64,000 nt of DNA from Mucilaginibacter sp. UR6-1 (GTDB lineage Bacteria > Bacteroidota > Bacteroidia > Sphingobacteriales > Sphingobacteriaceae), in the NCBI RefSeq assembly GCF_020880975.1, contig NZ_JAJIWP010000002.1, positions 992,001 to 1,056,000 on the forward strand, in the 5' to 3' direction. Positions 25,077 through 33,236 of the stretch are shown here, piece after piece. Every line of letters begins with the position of its first letter. Positions within the stretch are counted from its first letter, which is position 1. A program made the position numbers and the translations under genes. The notes under the pieces were generated by a model, which made no database searches, had not been told where the DNA came from, and saw only the letters and a program-made list of their open reading frames with translations.

Positions 25077-26591
25077 ATGAAAAGAAAATATATCATATAC
25101 AGCTCGGTAGTATTGCTGGGGATAACCGGGTTTGTATCCTGCAAAAAATCATTTTTAGAAACCACACCGGCAGGGCAAACACTTGAGGCCAATTATTACA
25201 CAACACCCGAAGAGATTTTTGCAGGCGTGGTTGCGGCTTACGATCCGCTGGTAACAGAAACAGGTGGTTTGAATAATACCTATGCAGGCCCGCTGGGCCC
25301 TTTAAATGCCGCGTCAGACGATTGCGTGGCCGGTGGTGGCGGGCCTACTGATATGACGACCTGGCAGGTATGGAACAACTATACGCTAACCCCGGCACAG
25401 GGTCCGCAGGGCGAATACTGGGGGCGTAATTTTAAGGGAGTAAGCCGTTGTAATACAGTGCTTTCAAAAATGGAACCGGCTACCTTCTTAGATGCGAACA
25501 CTAAAAAACGTTACATAGCCGAAGTGAAATTTTTGCGTGCCTACTATTATTTCTGGCTGGTACGTATGTTTAAAAATATTCCGCTTATACTGCAGCCTTT
25601 ACAACCGCAAGAGGTGTATACGCAACCACAGGTAGCATCCGAGGCTGTTTACGCGCAGGTTGAGGCTGATTTGAACGCAGCTATTCCCGATCTGCCAAAC
25701 ATTGTTCCGGCGGCCGAGAATGGCCGTATAACCAAAGGTGCCGGTATTGCATTATTAGGTAAAGTATTTATTTACGAAAAGAAATGGGCTGAAGCTGCCG
25801 CGCAACTGGCACAGGTTAACGGCACAACACCGGGCGGAACAACCGCTACCTATGGCTACAAGCTGCAAAGTAATTTCGGCCAGATATTCAGCCCTGATAA
25901 TAAATTCAACAGCGAGTCGATATTTGAATTAAACTTCACCGGTTCACAAAGCTATAGCTGGAACAACTGGAACCAATTCAAATCAAACGTTTACGTACAA
26001 ATGGTTGGTCCGCGTGGATATAATGGCCCGATTTACTGGGGTGGCTGGGGCTTTAGCCCGGTAACAACGGGTTTGGCCAACGCCATGAAAACCGATCCGC
26101 GTTATGGTTACACCATTGCCAATATTGATAGCCTGACCAAAGCTACCAATACCAAGTATGAAGCAAGCTATCAAAACACCGGTTACTTTATACAAAAGTA
26201 TGCGCCGTTGCAAAAATACAAAGCGCCAACAGGTACTGCCGAGCTTAACTTCCCGAATAATTATATCGAGATCAGGCTGGCCGATACTTACCTGTTAGAA
26301 GCAGAGGCCTTGTTGCAAAGCGGTAGCAATGCCGCACGCGCACTGGCATTACTTAGCGCGGTACGCGAAAGGGTAGGTTTAACACCTGTACCTGCAACTT
26401 TACAAAATATTTATAATGAACGCCGGTTTGAACTGGCTACTGAAGGTCACCGTTGGTTTGACCTGGTACGCACAGGGCAAGCGCCTACCGTGTTAGCCGG
26501 CAAAGGCTTTAAAACCGGTACTCACGAAATTTTGCCGATTCCGTTAGTGGAGCTGCAAAATACCCAGTTAAAACAAAATCCGGGTTATTAA
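25077..26591 (+). CDS. SusD/RagB-family nutrient-binding lipoprotein
   Basis: A 504-residue outer-membrane lipoprotein that lids the SusC channel. Lipobox FVSC at residues 20-23 followed by KKSFLETTPAGQT. TPR-like helices include the segment 'EVKFLRAYYYFWLVRMFKNI' and the C-terminal SusD motif is NERRFELATEGHRWFDLVRT. It starts 23 bp after susC. The ligand is inferred as beta-glucan from the downstream enzymes. Confidence 0.95.
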   Translation: MKRKYIIYSSVVLLGITGFVSCKKSFLETTPAGQTLEANYYTTPEEIFAGVVAAYDPLVTETGGLNNTYAGPLGPLNAASDDCVAGGGGPTDMTTWQVWNNYTLTPAQGPQGEYWGRNFKGVSRCNTVLSKMEPATFLDANTKKRYIAEVKFLRAYYYFWLVRMFKNIPLILQPLQPQEVYTQPQVASEAVYAQVEADLNAAIPDLPNIVPAAENGRITKGAGIALLGKVFIYEKKWAEAAAQLAQVNGTTPGGTTATYGYKLQSNFGQIFSPDNKFNSESIFELNFTGSQSYSWNNWNQFKSNVYVQMVGPRGYNGPIYWGGWGFSPVTTGLANAMKTDPRYGYTIANIDSLTKATNTKYEASYQNTGYFIQKYAPLQKYKAPTGTAELNFPNNYIEIRLADTYLLEAEALLQSGSNAARALALLSAVRERVGLTPVPATLQNIYNERRFELATEGHRWFDLVRTGQAPTVLAGKGFKTGTHEILPIPLVELQNTQLKQNPGY

Positions 26592-26609
26592 TTAATAAAC
26601 AAACATGCT

Positions 26610-26642
26610 TTTACAAACCGCCCGCAAGGGGCGGTTTGTAAA
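26610..26642 (+). promoter_or_regulatory. intercistronic hairpin between susD and the GH16 gene
   Basis: Fourteen perfect pairs (TTTACAAACCGCCC at 26610-26623 with 26629-26642) around GCAAG. No T-tract follows, so it looks more like a transcript-stability or partial-termination element that lets susCD be expressed above the enzyme genes. Confidence 0.6.
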
Positions 26643-26659
26643 TTAATTTGAATTTGCCC

Positions 26660-27520
26660 ATGATAAAAATTAATACCTCCATATTACTTTGCGCCTTTAC
26701 CGGCCTGGTGCTCATAGCCTGTGGCAGCAAAAAAAGCGACCCTGCGCCAAACATAGGCCCTGTAAAAACCGAGCCGCCTACTGATAAAGGCTGGGAATTT
26801 GAAACCACGGCATCATTTGCCGATGAATTTAATACCGATGGCAAACCCAGCGATGCCAACTGGATGTATGATACCGGCGGCAGCGGCTGGGGAAATAACG
26901 AACTGCAGTACTATACCAATACAGAGAACAATGCAGCGATAAAGGATGGCATATTAACCATTACCGCCAAAAAAGAGGCTATGCAGGGCATGAACTACAG
27001 CTCATCACGTATGGTATCAAAATTTGAGCATAGTATAAAATACGGCAGGGTTGAGGTACGTGCTAAACTGCCCGCCGGGCGTGGTACATGGCCCGCTATC
27101 TGGATGCTGCCTGATGATTATAAATATGGCAGTTGGCCGGCATCAGGCGAGATAGATATTATGGAGCACGTAGGTTATGATCCTAATAATGTGCACTTCA
27201 GTATTCATAATTCAGTAAACAATGGCGGTAACTCCAAAACATCAGGCCGGATGATTGAAACGGCGCTTACAGCATACCATAAATACCGGGTAGACTGGAC
27301 ACCCTACGCGCTTCGTGGGTATTATGATGATACGCTGGTATTCACTTTTGTGAATGAAGGCAAAGGCTCATCAACCTGGCCGTTCGATCAAAAATTTCAC
27401 CTGTTGCTTAACGTTGCCGTTGGCGGTAACTGGGGCGGGGTGCAAGGGGTTGACGATACTGTTTTTCCGGCAAGTATGCAGGTTGATTATGTACGGTTTT
27501 ACAAGATGATCGATAAATAA
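26660..27520 (+). CDS. GH16 endo-beta-glucanase (laminarinase-like) lipoprotein
   Basis: 286 residues from ATG 26660. Lipobox LIAC, Cys 21, so it is lipid anchored. The GH16 catalytic motif is ASGEIDIMEHVG with nucleophile Glu, helper Asp and acid/base Glu. Other family features are GWGNNELQYYT, GRVEVRAKLPAGRGTWPAIW and the C-terminal VDYVRFY. The methionine-containing E-I-D-I-M-E form is usual for beta-1,3(1,4)-glucanases. Third gene of the SusCD locus. Confidence 0.93.
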   Translation: MIKINTSILLCAFTGLVLIACGSKKSDPAPNIGPVKTEPPTDKGWEFETTASFADEFNTDGKPSDANWMYDTGGSGWGNNELQYYTNTENNAAIKDGILTITAKKEAMQGMNYSSSRMVSKFEHSIKYGRVEVRAKLPAGRGTWPAIWMLPDDYKYGSWPASGEIDIMEHVGYDPNNVHFSIHNSVNNGGNSKTSGRMIETALTAYHKYRVDWTPYALRGYYDDTLVFTFVNEGKGSSTWPFDQKFHLLLNVAVGGNWGGVQGVDDTVFPASMQVDYVRFYKMIDK

Positions 27521-27643
27521 AGGCACATACCACCGCTGATTAGATAACAAAAAATATTACTGAAAGCAGCATTGTTAAAGCTCAAAAGCGATAACAACGG
27601 CCATCGGCTTGCCCAAAAACATTTACCCGAATAAATAACCCCT

Positions 27644-29101
27644 ATGATTAAAAGAGTTGCTAACCCATTTTACGCCCTGTTATTGCTGGCCGGCATAGCC
27701 GGAGGGTGCAGTAAATCGGGCTCGAACAACCCCGACCCGGTTGACCCGATAGTACCGCCGCCGGTTACACCGGTAAAAACCGATGTAGAGTTTTGGCTTA
27801 CCAAGGGCGACAGAACATCGCTGTTTGCAAAACAGAATACAGCTATCCTGTTTAAGCAGGAAACCAATAACAACGCTACTATTGAGGTAGACAGCACGCA
27901 AACCTATCAAACTGTAGATGGCTTTGGCTTTGCGCTTACGGGCGGCAGTGCCATGCTGATCAATCAACTGAACGCTACTGATAAGACTGCCCTGATCCGT
28001 GAGCTTTTTGGTACCGATGGCGGTGGGATAGGTATCAGTTATCTGCGGGTAACGCTGGGTGCGTCAGACCTCAGCATAGCGCCTTTTACCTATGATGAAA
28101 TTACCACTGGTGTAAGCGACATGGAGTTAAAGCAATTCAGCATCGATATGGAGAAAAAGGATCTGATACCGGTGCTGAAGATGATACTTGCCGTTAATCC
28201 AAACATAAAAATACTGGCAAGCCCCTGGACAGCCCCAACCTGGATGAAGGATAATCAGGGCTACTATGGAGGCAGCCTCAAAAAGGAATATTACAGCGTT
28301 TATGCGCAGTACTTTGTAAAATACATTAACGCCATGAAGGCCGAGGGTATAACCATTGATGCTATAACGCCGCAAAACGAACCGCTGAATGCTTATAATA
28401 ACCCGAGCATGTTCATGTCATCGGCAGATCAGAAAATATTTGTGCGCGATAACCTGGGTCCTGCATTTGAGTCGGCAGGCATCAGCACCAAAATACTGGT
28501 ATACGATCATAACCTCGATCACCCGGAATATGCGACCGATATTTTAAAGGATGCAGCAGCGGCAAAGTATATTGATGGCTCGGCGTTTCACCTGTATGGC
28601 GGTAACATCAATGCGATGAGTGCCGTACATGATGCCGCGCCAAGCAAAAACGTGTACTTTACCGAGCAGGCCACCTTTGGCAACGGCAGCTTTGATGGCG
28701 ATTTAAAATGGCACACCAGCAACCTCATCATCGGCGCTATGCGCAATTGGAGCCGTAACGTAATAGAATGGAATCTGGCTTCCGATCCTCAGTTTGACCC
28801 GCATACCGTTGGCGGTTGCGATGCCTGCCAGGGAGCTATCACCGTAGGCAACTCCGTAGCGCGCAATGTATCATATTACATTATAGCACATGCTTCAAAA
28901 TTTGTGAGGCCGGGATCGGTGCGTATCGGCTCAACCTCCATAAACGATCTGCAAAGCGTGGCCTACAAAACGCCATCGGGCAAAAAGGTACTTGTCGTAC
29001 TAAATAATACTGGTAGCACGCTAACATTCAACATCAAGTACAATAACAAAATTGCCGCGAGTACACTTGCAGGGGGCGCGGTTGGTACTTACATCTGGTA
29101 A
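27644..29101 (+). CDS. GH30-family glucanase, lipoprotein
   Basis: 485 residues. Lipobox GIAGGC at residues 17-22, followed by a Pro-rich linker. The TIM-barrel starts at YQTVDGFGFALTGGSAMLI. The acid/base Glu is in AITPQNEPLNAY and the nucleophile in VYFTEQATFG. The C-terminal beta domain ends the protein. GH30 members of this type act on beta-1,6-glucan or glucosylceramide-like links. With GH16 beside it, side-chain cleavage of beta-1,3/1,6-glucan is likely (inference). Confidence 0.9.
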   Translation: MIKRVANPFYALLLLAGIAGGCSKSGSNNPDPVDPIVPPPVTPVKTDVEFWLTKGDRTSLFAKQNTAILFKQETNNNATIEVDSTQTYQTVDGFGFALTGGSAMLINQLNATDKTALIRELFGTDGGGIGISYLRVTLGASDLSIAPFTYDEITTGVSDMELKQFSIDMEKKDLIPVLKMILAVNPNIKILASPWTAPTWMKDNQGYYGGSLKKEYYSVYAQYFVKYINAMKAEGITIDAITPQNEPLNAYNNPSMFMSSADQKIFVRDNLGPAFESAGISTKILVYDHNLDHPEYATDILKDAAAAKYIDGSAFHLYGGNINAMSAVHDAAPSKNVYFTEQATFGNGSFDGDLKWHTSNLIIGAMRNWSRNVIEWNLASDPQFDPHTVGGCDACQGAITVGNSVARNVSYYIIAHASKFVRPGSVRIGSTSINDLQSVAYKTPSGKKVLVVLNNTGSTLTFNIKYNNKIAASTLAGGAVGTYIW

Positions 29102-29126
29102 TCAACTACTATAAAAACATTTACAT

Positions 29127-30569
29127 ATGCATAAGATACATAAAATAGCCGCCATGCTGCTTATATCGCAACAGTTGTGGCAACAGGCTTTGGCACAAAC
29201 TGCCGCCTCGCCGGTAGCCGGTAAAACGGTTAAGGTTTATACCACGGCCAAGGACACCAAGTTCAGATTGTCCGAAACTGAAACGCTGAACTTTACCCCC
29301 AATCCGCAGCCTTTTGAAACCGAGGCCTGCATATTTGTTGATCCCGGTAAAACATTCCAGTCTGTATTGGGGATAGGTGCGGCGCTTACGGATGCCTCGG
29401 CTGAAACATTTTATAAATTGCCCAAAGACAAACAGCAGCAGTTATTAACCGACTTTTACGATACTGAAAAAGGTATAGGCTATACGCTTGCCCGTACCAA
29501 CATACAGAGCTGTGATTTTTCGAGCGGGAGCTATAGCTATGTAAAAGAGGGTGATGCGGCGCTTAAAACATTCAGCATACAGCACGATAAAAAATACCGT
29601 ATTCCATTCATCAAGGAAGCTATAGCGGCCGCCGGAGGTAAGATAACCATGTATGTTAGTCCGTGGAGCCCGCCTGCTTTTATGAAGGATAACAACAATA
29701 TGCTGCAAGGCGGTAAGCTAAAACCTGATTTTTATCAGCCATGGGCCAACATGTACGTAAAGTTTATTAATGCTTACGAGAAAGAGGGCATCCCGGTGTG
29801 GGGCCTGTCGGTACAAAACGAACCAATGGCGAAGCAAACCTGGGAATCGTGCATGTACACAGCCGAGGAGGAGCGCGATTTTGTAAAGAATTACCTGGGC
29901 CCAACGCTGCACAAAAGTGGTATGGCTAACAAGAATTTAATTGTGTGGGATCATAACCGCGACTTGTTGTACCAGCGTGCTACCACCATCCTGTCTGATC
30001 CGGAAGCGGCTAAATATGTATGGGGTACCGGTTTTCACTGGTATGTGCACGATGTTTTTGAGAATGTAAAACGCGTGAAAGAAGCCTTCCCTGATAAGAA
30101 CCTGATATTTACCGAGGGTTGCAGCGAGCGCTTTAACATGGAGCGGATTAACGAGTGGCAATGGGGCGAAATGTACGGTAAATCAATGGTGAATGATTTT
30201 AATAACGGCGTAGTAGGGTGGACGGATTGGAACATATTTTTGGATCAAACCGGTGGCCCTAACCATGTAGGTAATTTTTGCTATGCACCGGTACATGCCA
30301 ATACCAAAACCGCCGAGATAACGTACATGAATTCGTACTACTACATTGGCCATTTCTCAAAATTTGTTAAGCCGGGCGCTAAGCGCATCATCAGTTCATC
30401 AAACAGAGATAAACTGCAAACCACGGCCTTTGTAAGTCCGGAAGGTAAACTGGTGGTCATCGTGCTTAACCTGAGCGATGATGAACTGCCTTACCAACTA
30501 TGGATAGCCGGTAATGCCGCGAAAACCAAAAGTTTGCCGCACTCTATCACAACCCTTGTTGTGCAATAA
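29127..30569 (+). CDS. GH30-family glucanase, secreted
   Basis: 480 residues with a cleavable signal peptide ending ALAQ rather than a lipobox. The catalytic Glu pair lies in LSVQNEPMAKQTWESC and FTEGCSERF. GIGAALTDASAETFYKLPKD and YVSPWSPPAFMKDNNNM are GH30 subfamily 1/3 features. It is 25 bp after the first GH30, which has only moderate similarity, so the two probably differ in linkage or chain length, or in location (surface against periplasm). Confidence 0.92.
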   Translation: MHKIHKIAAMLLISQQLWQQALAQTAASPVAGKTVKVYTTAKDTKFRLSETETLNFTPNPQPFETEACIFVDPGKTFQSVLGIGAALTDASAETFYKLPKDKQQQLLTDFYDTEKGIGYTLARTNIQSCDFSSGSYSYVKEGDAALKTFSIQHDKKYRIPFIKEAIAAAGGKITMYVSPWSPPAFMKDNNNMLQGGKLKPDFYQPWANMYVKFINAYEKEGIPVWGLSVQNEPMAKQTWESCMYTAEEERDFVKNYLGPTLHKSGMANKNLIVWDHNRDLLYQRATTILSDPEAAKYVWGTGFHWYVHDVFENVKRVKEAFPDKNLIFTEGCSERFNMERINEWQWGEMYGKSMVNDFNNGVVGWTDWNIFLDQTGGPNHVGNFCYAPVHANTKTAEITYMNSYYYIGHFSKFVKPGAKRIISSSNRDKLQTTAFVSPEGKLVVIVLNLSDDELPYQLWIAGNAAKTKSLPHSITTLVVQ

Positions 30570-30622
30570 TCGTTATAATTGATAACCATTATAACCAACC
30601 TATAAATCGTATAAAAATCAAC

Positions 30623-31858
30623 ATGAGGGGTAAAAGGATCATTCTTTTTTCGGGGATATTTTTATTGCCCCTCGTTTTTATATTCTCGCAGTGTGGTAAT
30701 CTGTTTCATAAACAGGAGGCCGATCCGCGCGGCAACCTGTACGCGGGCAGTGCATCATGCGTAAAATGCCATAGCAATGTTTATAAAAACTACCTGCATA
30801 CGGCACACTTTCAAAGCACAAGGAATGCGGCCGATAGTACTGTTCAGGGGGATTTTAGTGCCGGCCAAAACAGCTTTACTTTTAATGATAGCCTGAAAGT
30901 AGTGATGGAAAAGCGTGTCGATGGATTATTTCAGACAGGTTACATTAATAACAAAATACAGCAGGAGCAGCGGTTGGATATTGTATTTGGCGGCGTAAAG
31001 GCCGAAACCTATTTGTATTGGAAAGATAGTACCACCTATCAGCTACCCATATCGTACTTTAAACGCCTGCATAACTGGACAAATAGCCCCGGGTATGATA
31101 CCACCCGTATTGATTTTGGGCGAATGATAGGCAAGCGTTGTTTTGAGTGCCACAGCTCATACATCAAACAATTGCCCGCTACGGTACAAAGCCTTAACCC
31201 GGTGGTTAAGTTTGATAAAGCCACCCTGATTAACGGCATTGATTGCGAACGCTGCCACGGGCCTGCAGCTAACCACGTTAATTTTCATACTGATTATCCG
31301 GAGCAAAAAAAGGCGCGGTATATCACGGCTGTTGTGTCACTTACACGGCAGCAAAAAATAGATATGTGCGCTTCGTGCCACTCAGGTAATAACAGTATGC
31401 CGGTGCGTTCAATGTTTGCCTTTAAACCGGGCGATACGCTGGCCAATTTTTTGGAAACAGAGTATTATCACACAGCAAGCGCTGATGCTGCACAGTTAGA
31501 TGTACACGGCAACCAAAGCCAGATGCTGGGCGCAAGCCAATGCTTTATACAAAGTAAAATGGATTGCAACACATGCCACAATACGCATGTAAAAGATAGG
31601 GGTAATGTGGCCCTATATTCGCAGCGCTGCATGAGCTGCCATAAGGCCGATGGACATAATTTTTGCAAAATGGCGTCGAAAATAGGTGTTTCGATAAAAA
31701 ATAATTGTGTGGACTGCCATATGCCCGAACGTCCGTCGGCTATTATTGCGGTGCAATCAGCGCAGGGCAGGGCCGCCCCTTACTATGTACGCACGCATAG
31801 GATAGCGGTATATCCGCAAGAGGTGCAAAAGGTATTATCGTTTATCAACAAAAATTAA
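30623..31858 (+). CDS. multihaem c-type cytochrome lipoprotein (seven CxxCH)
   Basis: 411 residues. Lipobox FIFSQC (Cys 24). Seven haem-attachment motifs: CVKCH 46, CFECH 173, CERCH 208, CASCH 249, CNTCH 315, CMSCH 336, CVDCH 362. The layout recalls cytochrome c554/NrfA-like periplasmic electron carriers; no active-site lysine CxxCK is seen. It lies 54 bp after GH30 and 48 bp before GH5 in the same orientation, inside a glycan locus, which is an unusual place for it. Electron partner unknown. Confidence 0.9.
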   Translation: MRGKRIILFSGIFLLPLVFIFSQCGNLFHKQEADPRGNLYAGSASCVKCHSNVYKNYLHTAHFQSTRNAADSTVQGDFSAGQNSFTFNDSLKVVMEKRVDGLFQTGYINNKIQQEQRLDIVFGGVKAETYLYWKDSTTYQLPISYFKRLHNWTNSPGYDTTRIDFGRMIGKRCFECHSSYIKQLPATVQSLNPVVKFDKATLINGIDCERCHGPAANHVNFHTDYPEQKKARYITAVVSLTRQQKIDMCASCHSGNNSMPVRSMFAFKPGDTLANFLETEYYHTASADAAQLDVHGNQSQMLGASQCFIQSKMDCNTCHNTHVKDRGNVALYSQRCMSCHKADGHNFCKMASKIGVSIKNNCVDCHMPERPSAIIAVQSAQGRAAPYYVRTHRIAVYPQEVQKVLSFINKN

Positions 31859-31906
31859 ATCCCGAATAAAATTCACATATTTAAGCACCAATTTAACCAC
31901 TTATTT

Positions 31907-33136
31907 ATGAAGAGAATATTACCTGCCCTGGTCATACTTATGGCCCTGTTTTCAGCGCGGTTATTCGCGCAGGGCAAATTCATAACCGTTAAAGGCAAAG
32001 AAATTATCGGCACCGATGGTAAACCGTTTTTAATACGCGGTACCAACCTGGGCAACTGGCTGGTGCCCGAAGGGTATATGTTCAAGCTAAAGGGCATTAA
32101 TTCGCCGCGATTGATTAACCAGGCCTTTGCCGAAATGATAGGCCCGGATGATATGCGCGTGTTTTGGAAACAGTTTTTAGATACTTACATAACGGCGGAG
32201 GATATTCATTACCTGAAAACCACGGGTATGAACTCCATCCGCATACCGTTCAATTACAAGCTTTTTACCAATGAGGATTACATGGGCGATAATGATGCTA
32301 CCCGTGGCTTCAAATACCTGGATAAGGTAATTGCCTGGTGCAAAAAGGAAAACCTGTTTGTGATACTGGATATGCACTGCGCCCCGGGCGGCCAAACCGG
32401 CGATAATATTGATGATGGTTACGGCTACCCCTTCCTGTTTGAGAACAGGCCAAGCCAGTTGCTTACTATCAAGATATGGAAGGAGATAGCTAACCGCTAT
32501 AAAAACGAAAGCATCATTTTAGGTTACGATCTGCTGAACGAACCTATTGCCCATTATTTTAAAGTGGACAGCCTGAACCCTTATTTGGAGCCATTGTACA
32601 AAGAGATCACCCAGGCGGTACGTACGGTAGATAAGAACCACCTGATATTTTTAGGCGGCGCCCAGTGGGATAGCAATTTTAAACCCTTCGGCCAGCCGTT
32701 TGACAGTAAGCTGGTGTACACCTTCCATAAATACTGGACGCCGGCTACTATTGATGTGATTAAGGATTACATTGATTTCAGGGATAAATACAATGTACCT
32801 ATCTACGTTGGCGAAACCGGCGAGAATACCGATGAGTGGGTGCGTGATTTCCGCATCCTGCTGGAAAAGAATAACATTGGCTGGCATTACTGGCCTTATA
32901 AAAAGATGGATAACGAGCGCGGTTTCCGCACGTTTGCCCAGCCCGAAGGGTATGATAAGGTGTTTGAATACACCGAAAAAAACCGCCAAACCTTTGAGGA
33001 CATTCGCAAAGCCACCCCCGAAGACCGTAAGAAGATAAAGGAAGTGCTTTTTAGGGTATTGGAGAATAGCAAATTTGTAAACACAAAACCTAACAAAGGT
33101 TACATCGAGGCTTTGGGCTTAACCGCAGGCCAATAG
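31907..33136 (+). CDS. GH5-family glucanase, secreted
   Basis: 409 residues with a signal peptide ending LFAQ. GH5 motifs: FLIRGTNLGNWLVPEGYMF, MNSIRIPFNYK, LDMHCAPGGQ, acid/base Glu in GYDLLNEPIAHY, and nucleophile in IYVGETGENTD. The N-terminal GNWLVPEG is like exo-beta-1,3-glucanases and beta-1,6-glucanases. It completes the set GH16/GH30/GH30/GH5, which together could take apart branched beta-glucan. Last enzyme of the locus. Confidence 0.92.
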   Translation: MKRILPALVILMALFSARLFAQGKFITVKGKEIIGTDGKPFLIRGTNLGNWLVPEGYMFKLKGINSPRLINQAFAEMIGPDDMRVFWKQFLDTYITAEDIHYLKTTGMNSIRIPFNYKLFTNEDYMGDNDATRGFKYLDKVIAWCKKENLFVILDMHCAPGGQTGDNIDDGYGYPFLFENRPSQLLTIKIWKEIANRYKNESIILGYDLLNEPIAHYFKVDSLNPYLEPLYKEITQAVRTVDKNHLIFLGGAQWDSNFKPFGQPFDSKLVYTFHKYWTPATIDVIKDYIDFRDKYNVPIYVGETGENTDEWVRDFRILLEKNNIGWHYWPYKKMDNERGFRTFAQPEGYDKVFEYTEKNRQTFEDIRKATPEDRKKIKEVLFRVLENSKFVNTKPNKGYIEALGLTAGQ

Positions 33137-33192
33137 TTTTTAATTGTGGCGATAAAAAGGCTATGTTTGCAGCGTAAACCATTATAAACAAT

Positions 33193-33212
33193 GCTTCGTT
33201 TTTTAGCGAAGC
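33193..33212 (+). terminator. possible weak terminator at the end of the glycan locus
   Basis: GCTTCG (33193-33198) pairs with CGAAGC (33207-33212) around a T-rich loop. The stem is only 6 bp and the T-tract is inside the loop, so termination is uncertain and the sensor gene could be cotranscribed. Confidence 0.35.
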
Positions 33213-33236
33213 CTCATTAAGCTTTTAACTGACCGT

